From positions 1 to 7,203 of the forward strand of contig PWFE01000054.1 of the NCBI GenBank assembly GCA_003554115.1: 7,203 nucleotides of DNA. Reading direction: 5' to 3'. A model generated the notes under the pieces. The model made no database searches, was not told the DNA's origin, and saw nothing but the letters and a program-made list of their open reading frames with translations. Made by a program: the position numbers and the translations under genes. Below, one piece after another: positions 1 through 5,666 of the stretch. Position 1 is the first letter of the stretch. Every line of letters starts with the position of its first letter. This stretch comes from Haloferacaceae archaeon (GTDB lineage Archaea > Halobacteriota > Halobacteria > Halobacteriales > Haloferacaceae).

Positions 1-77
1 CGAGCAGCCTGCTCGTCGCTCTCAAGGTCACTCCGCGTCCGGACACTGCTGACGAACTCATCGTGTGGCACAGTCAT
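1..77 (-). CDS. Probable DUF2267 family protein, N-terminal fragment
   Basis: Reading the minus strand from the ATG at 77-75 gives 25 codons without a stop before the window edge, beginning MTVPHDEFVSSVRTRSDL. The 'DEFVxxVRxRxxL' opening followed by an acidic stretch and 'EQAA' resembles the start of DUF2267 proteins, which usually open with a short helix of this form and continue with an ATRA(V/T)LETL-like helix that here would lie outside the window. The function of DUF2267 is not established. The gene is divergent from ribK and shares its upstream region (78-248). Only about 25 residues are visible, so the family call rests on a short match. The ATG is supported mainly by how well the following residues fit the family start. 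Confidence 0.5.
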   Translation of the reverse strand, partial: MTVPHDEFVSSVRTRSDLESDEQAA

Positions 78-205
78 CTTTCGACTGTCGTTGAGTGGCT
101 GTTTTGCGGTTGTGGCCGACCGATGTGGTTTTACAGACCAGGAACCACCGTCTATGTACGCACTGCTGGCTTCGCAGTCATCTATAACGATTTTGAGAAC
201 CATCC

Positions 206-224
206 CATATTCGGTATGCTTATG
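206..224 (+). promoter_or_regulatory. Candidate ribK promoter with small palindrome
   Basis: A CTTATG box at 219-224 lies about 27 bases before the ribK ATG at 249, which fits a leaderless haloarchaeal start; no Shine-Dalgarno is seen. Immediately upstream, CATA (206-209) and TATG (215-218) form a small interrupted palindrome. A second TATA-like stretch (TATAAC, 183-188) would give a leader of about 40 bases. The rest of 78-248 shows only a GTGGTT/AACCAC inverted repeat (125-130, 143-148) and no credible gene. Both boxes are weak, so this is tentative. Confidence 0.3.
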
Positions 225-248
225 CGGCGGGCGACCGTTCTGTTAGCT

Positions 249-953
249 ATGTCAGAATCGGCAGCGAGCGCGCTTGCGGTCGACCAACTCCAGGCACTGA
301 AAGCCGTCGCCTTGGACGGCGGGCTCAGTGGATCGGTCAAAGTCTCGTGTGCAACGCTGGGAGACCAGCTTGAGACCTCGACCCAGACTGCCTCTCGGCG
401 ACTTCAGGGGCTCGAAGCCGACGGGCTGGTCGACCGCGAGATCGTCTCGGACGGCCAGTGGGTTGCGGTGACCGACGACGGCGAGCGTGTGCTGCGTGCG
501 GAGTACGCCGACTACCGGCAACTGTTCGAGGCCGATACCGGACTCGCCCTTTCGGGAACGGTGACCACCGGAATGGGTGAGGGCAAACACTACATCTCGC
601 TTCCAGGATACGAACGACAGTTCGAATCGAAACTGGGTTATGTGCCGTTTCCGGGGACGTTAAATCTCGAACTCGACGAAGAAAGCATCCGAGCCCGTGG
701 CGAACTCTCGGCGCAGGCGTCGGTGCCAATCGAGAGCTGGGAAGACGGTGACCGGACGTTTGGAGCGGCAACGTGCTATCCGGCCCAGATGACCGCTGGC
801 GACGACCGCGCCGAGCCAGTCCACGTGATCGTTCCAGATCGCACCCACCACGACGAGGGGAATATCGAAGTAATCGCCCCCGAAAAACTCCGTGAGGAAC
901 TGGGAGTTGACGATGGTGATACTGTTTCAGTACACATCGAGGAGGCAGAATGA
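249..953 (+). CDS. ribK: CTP-dependent riboflavin kinase with N-terminal winged helix (RbkR type)
   Basis: Transfers phosphate from CTP to riboflavin to make FMN, in the cytoplasm. The 234-residue product has two parts. Residues about 8-90 form a winged helix-turn-helix; the recognition-helix region around 42-58 (STQTASRRLQGLEADG) is followed by a wing and the segment VTDDGERVL. Residues about 100-231 are the archaeal DUF120 kinase, with the glycine-rich GMGEGKHYISLPGY motif (108-121), PFPGTLN (133-139, the GTLN nucleotide/Mg region), TCYPA (175-179) and HVIVPDRTHH (192-201). Archaeal proteins of this architecture are known as RbkR, both kinase and regulator of riboflavin genes, so self-regulation of ribK-ribB is a reasonable inference. 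The ATG at 249 is chosen because the family starts just before the helix-turn-helix; the frame is open upstream to an ATG at 63, but that extension looks non-coding. It overlaps ribB by four bases. Confidence 0.93.
   Translation: MSESAASALAVDQLQALKAVALDGGLSGSVKVSCATLGDQLETSTQTASRRLQGLEADGLVDREIVSDGQWVAVTDDGERVLRAEYADYRQLFEADTGLALSGTVTTGMGEGKHYISLPGYERQFESKLGYVPFPGTLNLELDEESIRARGELSAQASVPIESWEDGDRTFGAATCYPAQMTAGDDRAEPVHVIVPDRTHHDEGNIEVIAPEKLREELGVDDGDTVSVHIEEAE
939..945 (+). promoter_or_regulatory. Shine-Dalgarno for ribB
   Basis: GAGGAGG, inside the last codons of ribK, ends four bases before the ribB ATG at 950. It matches the anti-Shine-Dalgarno end of haloarchaeal 16S rRNA. This suits an internal operon gene, whereas the first genes of transcripts in this window lack such a site. 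It also confirms the ribB start inside the ATGA overlap. Confidence 0.65.
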
Positions 954-1636
954 CCCAGTCTGCCGACCAGCAGGCCGCCGTTGAGGCGGCTATCGCGGCA
1001 TTCGCTGACGACGAGCCGGTGTTGATCCACGACTTTGCGGACCGAGAGGGTGAGACTGATATCGTCTATCCCGCACGAGCCGTCGACAGTGACGCGGTCG
1101 GCCGGCTACGAAACGACGCTGGCGGGCTGGTTTGTGTTGCACTCTCCGATGCAGTGAGCGAGGCCTTTGGGCTGCCGTTTTTGCAAGACGCCGTCGAGCA
1201 CCCCGCTGCGGGCGAACACACGCTCGCCTACGACGAGCGGTCGTCGTTTTCGCTGACGGTGAACCATCGAGATACCTTTACCGGAATTACGGACGTCGAC
1301 CGCGCGCTGACGATTTCGGAACTCGGCACTGCGGCAGCCGCTGCCGAGGCCGATTCGGGATACGATGAGTCCGCGTTCGCTGCTGAGTTCCGGTCGCCCG
1401 GCCACGTCCATCTGTTGCGAGCCGCACCCGAACTGTTGGCTGATCGAGTCGGTCACACCGAGTTGGGAATCGCGCTGGCTGCGGCAGCCGACCAGCCGCC
1501 GGCAGTCGTCGTCTGTGAGATGCTCGATGACGAAACTGGTGGGGCTCGCTCCCCAGTCGACGCCAAAGCGTACGCCGAGCGCCACGGCTTAGTGTATGTC
1601 GAGGGTGAAGCACTGCTTGCGGGACTCACCGGCTAA
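950..1636 (+). CDS. ribB: 3,4-dihydroxy-2-butanone 4-phosphate synthase
   Basis: Converts ribulose 5-phosphate to 3,4-dihydroxy-2-butanone 4-phosphate plus formate, supplying the four-carbon unit of riboflavin. The 228-residue protein is a stand-alone archaeal RibB without a GTP cyclohydrolase II domain. Visible family motifs are DREGETD (31-37, acidic metal-binding loop), RNDAGGLVCVAL (54-65), VNHRDTFTGITDVDRA (104-119, substrate loop), SPGHVHLLRA (149-158), VGHTELGIALA (167-177, with the conserved His169) and VVCEMLDDETG (188-198). Length is normal for archaeal members. The ATG overlaps the ribK stop (ATGA), so the two genes are almost certainly co-transcribed and translationally coupled; together they provide a precursor step and the final FMN-forming step. 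The lumazine synthase and riboflavin synthase genes are not in this window. Confidence 0.95.
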   Translation: MTQSADQQAAVEAAIAAFADDEPVLIHDFADREGETDIVYPARAVDSDAVGRLRNDAGGLVCVALSDAVSEAFGLPFLQDAVEHPAAGEHTLAYDERSSFSLTVNHRDTFTGITDVDRALTISELGTAAAAAEADSGYDESAFAAEFRSPGHVHLLRAAPELLADRVGHTELGIALAAAADQPPAVVVCEMLDDETGGARSPVDAKAYAERHGLVYVEGEALLAGLTG

Positions 1637-1643
1637 CATCACG

Positions 1644-1665
1644 GTTCTTGCAAACTGTTAAGAAC
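1644..1665. repeat. Inverted repeat over the ilvE promoter
   Basis: GTTCTT (1644-1649) and AAGAAC (1660-1665) are perfect 6-bp arms around a 10-bp spacer. The right arm overlaps the TATA-like element of ilvE, so a bound protein could block TFB/TBP. A closely similar arrangement (GTTTTT, 12-bp gap, AAAAAC) precedes serB. It could instead be part of the ribB 3' end, but no T-run follows it. Confidence 0.5.
1651..1663 (+). promoter_or_regulatory. ilvE core promoter (BRE + TATA)
   Basis: CAAACT (1651-1656), resembling an archaeal BRE, is followed by a TTAAGA TATA-like box (1658-1663). The box centre lies about 30 bases before the ilvE ATG, so transcription should start within a few bases of the start codon. 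No Shine-Dalgarno is present in CAGAGTAGCA before the ATG, which also points to a leaderless mRNA. ilvE can therefore be transcribed independently of ribK-ribB despite the short 54-bp gap. Confidence 0.5.
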
Positions 1666-1690
1666 TGGTAGCCGAACCCTCAGAGTAGCA

Positions 1691-2635
1691 ATGGCATCAT
1701 TCGACGAGATGCGCGAGGCAGGCGAGATCGAGACGATCTGGAAAAACGGCGAGTTCGTCGACTGGCAGGAAGCGACCACCCACGTGTTGACTCACGGGCT
1801 CCACTACGGAACGGGTGTGTTCGAGGGCGCACGAGCCTACGACACCGAACAGGGGACAGCGATTTTCCGCTGGGAAGAACACCTCGATCGGTTTTTCGCC
1901 TCCGGAAAACCCTACGAGATGGAAATTCCTTACAGTAGGCAAGAGCTAACCGAGGCTACCCTCGAACTACTGCGTCGACAAGATCTCCAGAGTGCCTACA
2001 TCCGCCCGATTGCCTACTTCGGCTACGGGAGTCTGGGCGTCAGTCCCGAGGGCTGTCCAACCGACGTGGCAATCGCCACCTGGCCGTGGGGAGCATATCT
2101 GGGCGAAGAGGCACTCGAACAGGGAATCGACGTGATGGTCTCGTCGTGGCGAAAACATTCGTCGAGCCAGATTCCGACCAACGCGAAAACGACGGGACTG
2201 TACGTCAACAGCCTGTTGGCCGGCGAGGAGGCCCGCCGAAACGGCTACAAAGAGGCAATTGTGCTCAACAAAGAGGGTCAGGTCGCCGAAGGCCCCGGCG
2301 AGAACATCTTCCTTGTTCGGGATGGCGAGCTGTTCACCCCCGGACTCTCTCAGAGCATCCTTGATGGAATCACCCGCGATACCGTGATCACGCTCGCTCG
2401 CGAAAAGGGTTACACCGTTCACGACCAAGCGACCATCTCCCGCGGCGAACTCCATACGGCCGACGAGCTGTTCTTTACCGGCTCGGCCGCCGAAGTTACC
2501 CCGATCCGCAAGGTTGACAACGTCCAGATCGCCGATGGGACGCGCGGACCGGTTACCGAAGATCTACAATCGGCCTTCTTCGATCTCGTCGAACGCAAAA
2601 CTGACGCCCACGACGAGTGGTTCACCTACATTTGA
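1691..2635 (+). CDS. ilvE: Branched-chain amino acid aminotransferase
   Basis: PLP-dependent fold type IV aminotransferase that interconverts leucine, isoleucine and valine with their 2-oxo acids, using glutamate/2-oxoglutarate; the last step of branched-chain amino acid synthesis. The 314 residues align along the whole family. HVLTHGLHYGTGVFEG (31-46) is the N-terminal substrate-side motif. IPTNAKTTGLYVNSLL (161-176) contains the expected PLP lysine, Lys166. EGPGENIFLV (200-209) and GITRDTVI (226-233) are PLP-phosphate and cofactor-binding segments, and ADELFFTGSAAEVTPI (257-272) is the conserved C-terminal loop. Length is typical of IlvE (about 300-310). D-amino acid transaminase and aminodeoxychorismate lyase share the fold, but the match to bacterial IlvE through TGSAAEVTPI and the C terminus favours BCAT. 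The start follows the promoter at 1651-1663. Confidence 0.95.
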   Translation: MASFDEMREAGEIETIWKNGEFVDWQEATTHVLTHGLHYGTGVFEGARAYDTEQGTAIFRWEEHLDRFFASGKPYEMEIPYSRQELTEATLELLRRQDLQSAYIRPIAYFGYGSLGVSPEGCPTDVAIATWPWGAYLGEEALEQGIDVMVSSWRKHSSSQIPTNAKTTGLYVNSLLAGEEARRNGYKEAIVLNKEGQVAEGPGENIFLVRDGELFTPGLSQSILDGITRDTVITLAREKGYTVHDQATISRGELHTADELFFTGSAAEVTPIRKVDNVQIADGTRGPVTEDLQSAFFDLVERKTDAHDEWFTYI

Positions 2636-2651
2636 ATGCTCTTTCGGGGCG

Positions 2652-2666
2652 GTAGGGACTCCCTAC
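2652..2666. repeat. 15-bp perfect palindrome after ilvE
   Basis: GTAGGGACTCCCTAC has 7-bp perfect arms around a single central base and starts 17 bases after the ilvE stop. The tight centre makes it a better DNA-binding site than an RNA hairpin, although a 5-bp stem with a 5-base loop is possible. No T-run follows directly. Confidence 0.4.
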
Positions 2667-2678
2667 TATTCGTCGACA

Positions 2679-2708
2679 GGGTTCTGGCGGGTTCTGAGGG
2701 GTTTCGAC
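2679..2708. repeat. Three degenerate 10-bp tandem units
   Basis: GGGTTCTGGC (2679-2688), GGGTTCTGAG (2689-2698) and GGGTTTCGAC (2699-2708) repeat with a strict 10-bp period. The first two share their first eight bases exactly; the third is diverged. They lie between the ilvE stop and the promoter of the small zinc-finger gene. The period is about one helical turn, as expected for tandem binding sites on one face, but slipped replication could also produce it. Confidence 0.45.
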
Positions 2709-2726
2709 CGAACCACCAGCAATGAC

Positions 2727-2760
2727 GGCGATCGGTCAGTAAGCAGTGACTACCATCGCC
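2727..2760 (+). repeat. Long imperfect hairpin between ilvE and the zinc-finger gene
   Basis: The 3' arm ACTACCATCGCC (2749-2760) pairs with GGCGAT, GGT and AGT in the 5' arm (2727-2740), leaving two single bulged C bases (2733 and 2737). This gives 12 base pairs around the 8-base loop AAGCAGTG. It is 91 bases downstream of the ilvE stop and ends about 19 bases before the next TATA box, so it would lie in the ilvE 3' UTR or in a separate small transcript. A role in 3'-end formation or mRNA stability is possible but not shown. Confidence 0.45.
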
Positions 2761-2778
2761 AGAACATTCACAGGAGAA

Positions 2779-2784
2779 TTATAA
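2779..2784 (+). promoter_or_regulatory. TATA box of the zinc-finger gene
   Basis: TTATAA lies in a short A+T-rich stretch (AATTATAACAAAG) with its centre about 32 bases before the ATG at 2814. This predicts a start of transcription around 2807-2810 and a leader of only a few bases. It supports the short gene start over the longer open frame that runs back into ilvE. Confidence 0.5.
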
Positions 2785-2813
2785 CAAAGTCAATATGCTT
2801 CTGGGAAGGCTGT

Positions 2814-3026
2814 ATGGAAACGTTCCAAAACTTCCAGCGGCACAAAACTGATTCACCAAGACATAGCCAGCAGCGAACATGTGAATCCTGCGGATCGTAC
2901 GTCACCAAACAGTTCGTCCGGGTGTTTGGTGGTAACGACGGTTCGGTGTACGGCTGTATGAACTGCACAACGGGCCGGGATCTCCGAGAGGGTGGTGGCC
3001 GGCAGCCCTCGCCGACCGAACAGTAG
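2814..3026 (+). CDS. Small two-CxxC zinc-ribbon protein (DUF7563-like)
   Basis: Predicted 70-residue protein with four cysteines in two CxxC pairs, Cys23/Cys26 (TCESCGSYVTKQFVRVFG) and Cys48/Cys51 (GCMNCTTGRDL), 21 residues apart. That spacing fits a single zinc ribbon. The segment CGSYVTKQFVRVFG and the second CxxC resemble many short haloarchaeal proteins grouped as DUF7563, whose function is unknown. About 20 residues precede the first Cys pair, longer than the very short N terminus usual in that group, but no other ATG lies nearer to the motif. G+C is low for the window (about 48% in a sampled 60 bases). The stop is only one base from the stop of the convergent DUF502 gene, so any terminator must lie inside that gene. 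Confidence 0.7.
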   Translation: METFQNFQRHKTDSPRHSQQRTCESCGSYVTKQFVRVFGGNDGSVYGCMNCTTGRDLREGGGRQPSPTEQ

Positions 3027-3027
3027 C

Positions 3028-3723
3028 TCAGTCGTCCGTAGAGGCCGAGTGATCGCCGGTCGTCTCGTTTGATTTTGTGGAGACCCTCGGTCGGTTGTTA
3101 TCACGTCGGGCCGGGTTTTCTTCTTCTTCGACGGGTATCTGGTGGGCAGACTCAGCAAAACCGGCACTCAACACGCGGGTCAATGCTTCTTCGACCTGTT
3201 CGCCGGTCTCTTCGACGCGGTCGGGATGTACCTCCATGACGAATCCGGTGGTAATGTTGGGAGCTGTCGGCATGAACAGCACGATTCTGCCGTCTTGAGT
3301 CTCTTTGCCCGTTTTAAACGCCGTCATCCGAATTCCGTTCCAGACTTCGAGTCTAACCGGCTGTTGGAGGTCGTCTGTTCCGGAGACTGCCGTTTCGACG
3401 GCGAGTTTCGAGGCATTATAAACGACGCGCAACACTGGCACGCGGTTGATTGTATCGTCAATCGTCGCTTCGAACACCCGTCCAACAGTTGTCCGCATTA
3501 AATAGCCAACTGCGAGGATAAGCGTTGTAATCAACGTCAGCGCAACGAAAATTCGAGCCAACGGGACGAGTTCTGCGGGGACCCCAAGCTGGGCGAACTC
3601 TAGATTGCTGATCAGCGGGAGACCAATAATACGAACATACAGCCAGTTGAGAACGAAAAGAAGAATTCCGAGTGGAAGCAGCACTACGAGCCCACTGGCG
3701 ATGTCGCGTTTCCACGTAGACAT
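3028..3723 (-). CDS. DUF502 family membrane protein
   Basis: A 231-residue protein with two N-terminal membrane segments at about 9-31 and 55-77, separated by a short loop, then a soluble domain and a charged, low-complexity tail (about 197-231). Family motifs of DUF502 are clear: the LLPLGI segment in the first helix, VPVLRVVYNASKLAVETA (95-112) and FMPTAPNITTGFVMEV (150-165, matching the family's F-PT-PN-T-G signature). The biochemical role is unknown; members occur widely in bacteria and haloarchaea. The tail is rich in Glu, Asn, Arg and Ser and is probably disordered. The gene has its own promoter at 3749-3760, with TATA about 28 bases before the ATG, so it is probably leaderless. It converges on the zinc-finger gene with a one-base gap. 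serA lies upstream on the same strand, 169 bases away. Confidence 0.88.
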   Translation of the reverse strand: MSTWKRDIASGLVVLLPLGILLFVLNWLYVRIIGLPLISNLEFAQLGVPAELVPLARIFVALTLITTLILAVGYLMRTTVGRVFEATIDDTINRVPVLRVVYNASKLAVETAVSGTDDLQQPVRLEVWNGIRMTAFKTGKETQDGRIVLFMPTAPNITTGFVMEVHPDRVEETGEQVEEALTRVLSAGFAESAHQIPVEEEENPARRDNNRPRVSTKSNETTGDHSASTDD

Positions 3724-3748
3724 TCAATCGTGATTCGGGACGGAGGGT

Positions 3749-3766
3749 CTTATACGTTTGACAAAC
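3749..3766 (-). promoter_or_regulatory. DUF502 gene promoter with palindrome over the BRE
   Basis: On the minus strand CAAACG (3760-3755) followed by TATAAG (3754-3749) is a good BRE plus TATA box, centred about 28 bases before the ATG at 3723. The BRE is embedded in the perfect palindrome GTTTGACAAAC (3756-3766). A protein bound there would compete with TFB. Confidence 0.55.
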
Positions 3767-3795
3767 CAAAACAGTCCAACAGCTAGTAGAGACTG

Positions 3796-3832
3796 TTTAC
3801 TTACACGTAGTAAGCAAATACTTTAGTATTTG
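3796..3832. repeat. Two overlapping inverted repeats between serA and the DUF502 gene
   Basis: The first repeat is TTTACTTAC (3796-3804) facing GTAAGCAAA (3810-3818): eight of nine positions pair across a 5-base loop. The second is CAAATACT (3815-3822) facing AGTATTTG (3825-3832), perfect 8-bp arms across TT. They share the bases CAAA (3815-3818), so both cannot form together. They lie 61-97 bases past the serA stop and about 30 bases upstream of the DUF502 promoter. They could be operators, a serA 3' structure, or both. Confidence 0.5.
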
Positions 3833-3892
3833 ATAGAAAGTAGGCGTGAACTCGTGGTCTGTCGCTAGAAACGGCAAACTACGTCGGGGATG

Positions 3893-5479
3893 CTACTGGC
3901 CGTCGAGAGTGATCGTTTTCAGTTCGGTGATTCGCTCGTCGGCCAGCAGTTCGTCGAGAACGGCCTTGGGGACCTCAACGTCGAGATCGTAAACGGTGAG
4001 TGCTTCACCGCCGATGGTCTCGCGCGCATTGAACATGCCGGCGATGTTGATGTCGTTGTCACCCAGCACCGAACCGATAAGGCCGATGACGCCGGGTGTG
4101 TCTTTGTTTCGAGCCACAAGCATGTTGCCGTACGGGATCGCGTCGACGCGGTAGCCGTCGATGCGGACAATCCGTGGGTCGTTGCCAGCAAACAGGGTTC
4201 CCGAAACCGTCAACTCGTCGTCACCGTCTTGGACAGTAACGGTAACAAGACTCTGGAAGTCCTCAGTTTGCCGTGTTTTCGATTCGGTGACCTCAATGCC
4301 GCGCTCTTCGGCAAGCCGGGGAGCATTGACCGCGTTGACCTGCCATTCGAGCGGCTGGAAGACGCCTTTAAGCGCGCTAGCGGTGACGAGGTCGACGTCC
4401 TCGTCGGCAATGTCACCTTCGTAGTGGACTTCGATACCAGAGATGCGCTCGCCGAGCAGCTGGGCGGCGACCTTGCCGGCAGTCTCGGCCAGTCCGAGGT
4501 AGGGTTCGATTCGCGGGAAGGCGGTCTCGTCGACCGATGGCGCGTTGAGCGCGTTGAGCACGGGCTGTTCGTTGAGCGCGGCGACGACTTGGTCAGCGGT
4601 GTCGACGGCGACATTCTCTTGGGCGGCCTCGGTGGAGGCTCCCAGATGGGGTGTGATGACGATTTCGTCGACATCGAGCAGGGGCGAATCGTCGCTGATT
4701 GGTTCCTCGGCGAACACGTCGAGGGCGGCACCGGCCATCGGGCCGTTTTCGACTGCGTCGGCGAGGGCAGCCTCGTCGACGATGCCACCGCGGGCACAGT
4801 TGATAAGGAAGCCGTCCTCAAGCAGGGCGAGTTCCTCGGCGCCGATCATGTTCTCGGTTTCGGGCAAAAGCGGGGTGTGGATCGTGACGAAATCAGAGGC
4901 AGCGAGACACTCATCGAGGTCGTCGATCAGTTCCGCACCGAACTGGGCGGCGCGTTCTTCGGAGATGTAGGGATCGAAGACAACCAGATCCATCCCGAGA
5001 CTGTCGAGGCGTTTGGCGACTTCTTGGCCGACACGGCCGAGGCCGATGACACCGAGGGTTTTGTTATTGACTTCATACCCTAAATAGTCGGATTTGGCCC
5101 ACTCGCCGTCGGTGAGTTTGGCGTGCGCCTGTGGTATCCAGCGGGCGACCGCAAACGCCATTGCGACGGTGTGTTCGGCGGCTGCGCGAACGTTTCCTTC
5201 GGGTGCATTGGCGACGATCACACCGTGGTCGGTGGCGGCTTCAATGTCGATGTTGTCGACACCGATGCCCGCTCGACCGACAATGACGAGGTTTTCGGCG
5301 GCCTCGAAGACTTCTTCGGAGACATCCGTGCCCGAGCGAACGATTAGTGCGTGTGCGTCGGCGATTGCAGCAAGAAGTTCGTCGCCTTCTGCTTCGTAGT
5401 TCGTTTCGACCTCGTAGCCTGCTTCACGCAGCCGATCAAGCCCCGCATCGTCGATCGGGTCCGTGACGAGTACCTTCAT
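3893..5479 (-). CDS. serA: D-3-phosphoglycerate dehydrogenase
   Basis: Oxidises 3-phosphoglycerate to 3-phosphohydroxypyruvate with NAD+, the committed step of serine synthesis. The 528-residue product is the long, type 1 form. The catalytic region (about 1-310) carries VGRAGIGVDNID (67-78), the Rossmann loop GLGRVG (146-151), NCARGGIVDEAAL (227-239, catalytic Arg230), DVFAEEP (254-260, Glu259) and TPHLGASTEAAQENVA (276-291, His278). An allosteric substrate-binding domain follows (about 315-450), then a C-terminal ACT domain (about 453-525, from LVARNKDTPGVIGLIGSVL), the usual site of serine feedback. The ATG at 5479 is preferred because the protein begins MKVLVTDPID like its family and because the promoter at 5504-5515 lies inside the 24-codon upstream extension. 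It is divergent from serB, which completes the same pathway. Confidence 0.96.
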   Translation of the reverse strand: MKVLVTDPIDDAGLDRLREAGYEVETNYEAEGDELLAAIADAHALIVRSGTDVSEEVFEAAENLVIVGRAGIGVDNIDIEAATDHGVIVANAPEGNVRAAAEHTVAMAFAVARWIPQAHAKLTDGEWAKSDYLGYEVNNKTLGVIGLGRVGQEVAKRLDSLGMDLVVFDPYISEERAAQFGAELIDDLDECLAASDFVTIHTPLLPETENMIGAEELALLEDGFLINCARGGIVDEAALADAVENGPMAGAALDVFAEEPISDDSPLLDVDEIVITPHLGASTEAAQENVAVDTADQVVAALNEQPVLNALNAPSVDETAFPRIEPYLGLAETAGKVAAQLLGERISGIEVHYEGDIADEDVDLVTASALKGVFQPLEWQVNAVNAPRLAEERGIEVTESKTRQTEDFQSLVTVTVQDGDDELTVSGTLFAGNDPRIVRIDGYRVDAIPYGNMLVARNKDTPGVIGLIGSVLGDNDINIAGMFNARETIGGEALTVYDLDVEVPKAVLDELLADERITELKTITLDGQ

Positions 5480-5503
5480 GTCTGTAGGATTTTGCGGCGA
5501 TTG

Positions 5504-5515
5504 GTTAAGCGTTTC
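5504..5515 (-). promoter_or_regulatory. serA core promoter (BRE + TATA)
   Basis: On the minus strand GAAACG (5515-5510) is followed by CTTAAC (5509-5504), a BRE/TATA pair centred about 27 bases before the serA ATG at 5479. Transcription is predicted to start at or next to the A of the ATG, making the mRNA leaderless. This decides the serA start. Confidence 0.55.
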
Positions 5516-5666
5516 CACGTCGACCTGCTGTTCATCGTCATGTATTACCACACCCCTCCAGTGACCGATTCCACGAAGACGTATACAGCATCGTGCATTT
5601 ATCAGTAGGAAGTAACCACAGAGTAAACCAAATCAGATGGCGGTAGTCGGCGCATACTAAAACGGG

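Noticed and set aside
63..248. 62-residue N-terminal extension of ribK from the ATG at 63
   Set aside because: The extension is rich in Trp, Phe, Cys and Tyr, unlike the acidic protein that follows, overlaps the divergent DUF2267-like start, and contains the likely promoter; family members begin near the ATG at 249.
1106..1585. Antisense frame of 159 codons opposite ribB, and similar ones opposite ilvE and serB
   Set aside because: They overlap genes with full sets of family motifs and show no motif of their own; typical high-G+C shadows.
2514..2813. 100-residue upstream extension of the zinc-finger frame
   Set aside because: It overlaps the ilvE coding end in another frame, then crosses the repeats and the TATA box; nothing in it resembles a domain.
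3890..5083. 397-codon open frame on the plus strand opposite serA
   Set aside because: It is the antisense shadow of serA, kept open by the codon bias of a G+C-rich genome; it shows no recognisable motif, while the minus strand encodes a complete SerA.
5480..5551. 24-residue extension of serA to an ATG at 5551
   Set aside because: The BRE/TATA pair at 5504-5515 lies inside it, and SerA proteins start with the MKVLVTDPI strand.
5637..5660. Seven-codon ORF (MAVVGAY) upstream of serB as a leader peptide
   Set aside because: No Shine-Dalgarno or run of regulatory codons; whether it is transcribed depends on an uncertain start site, and ORFs this short are expected by chance.
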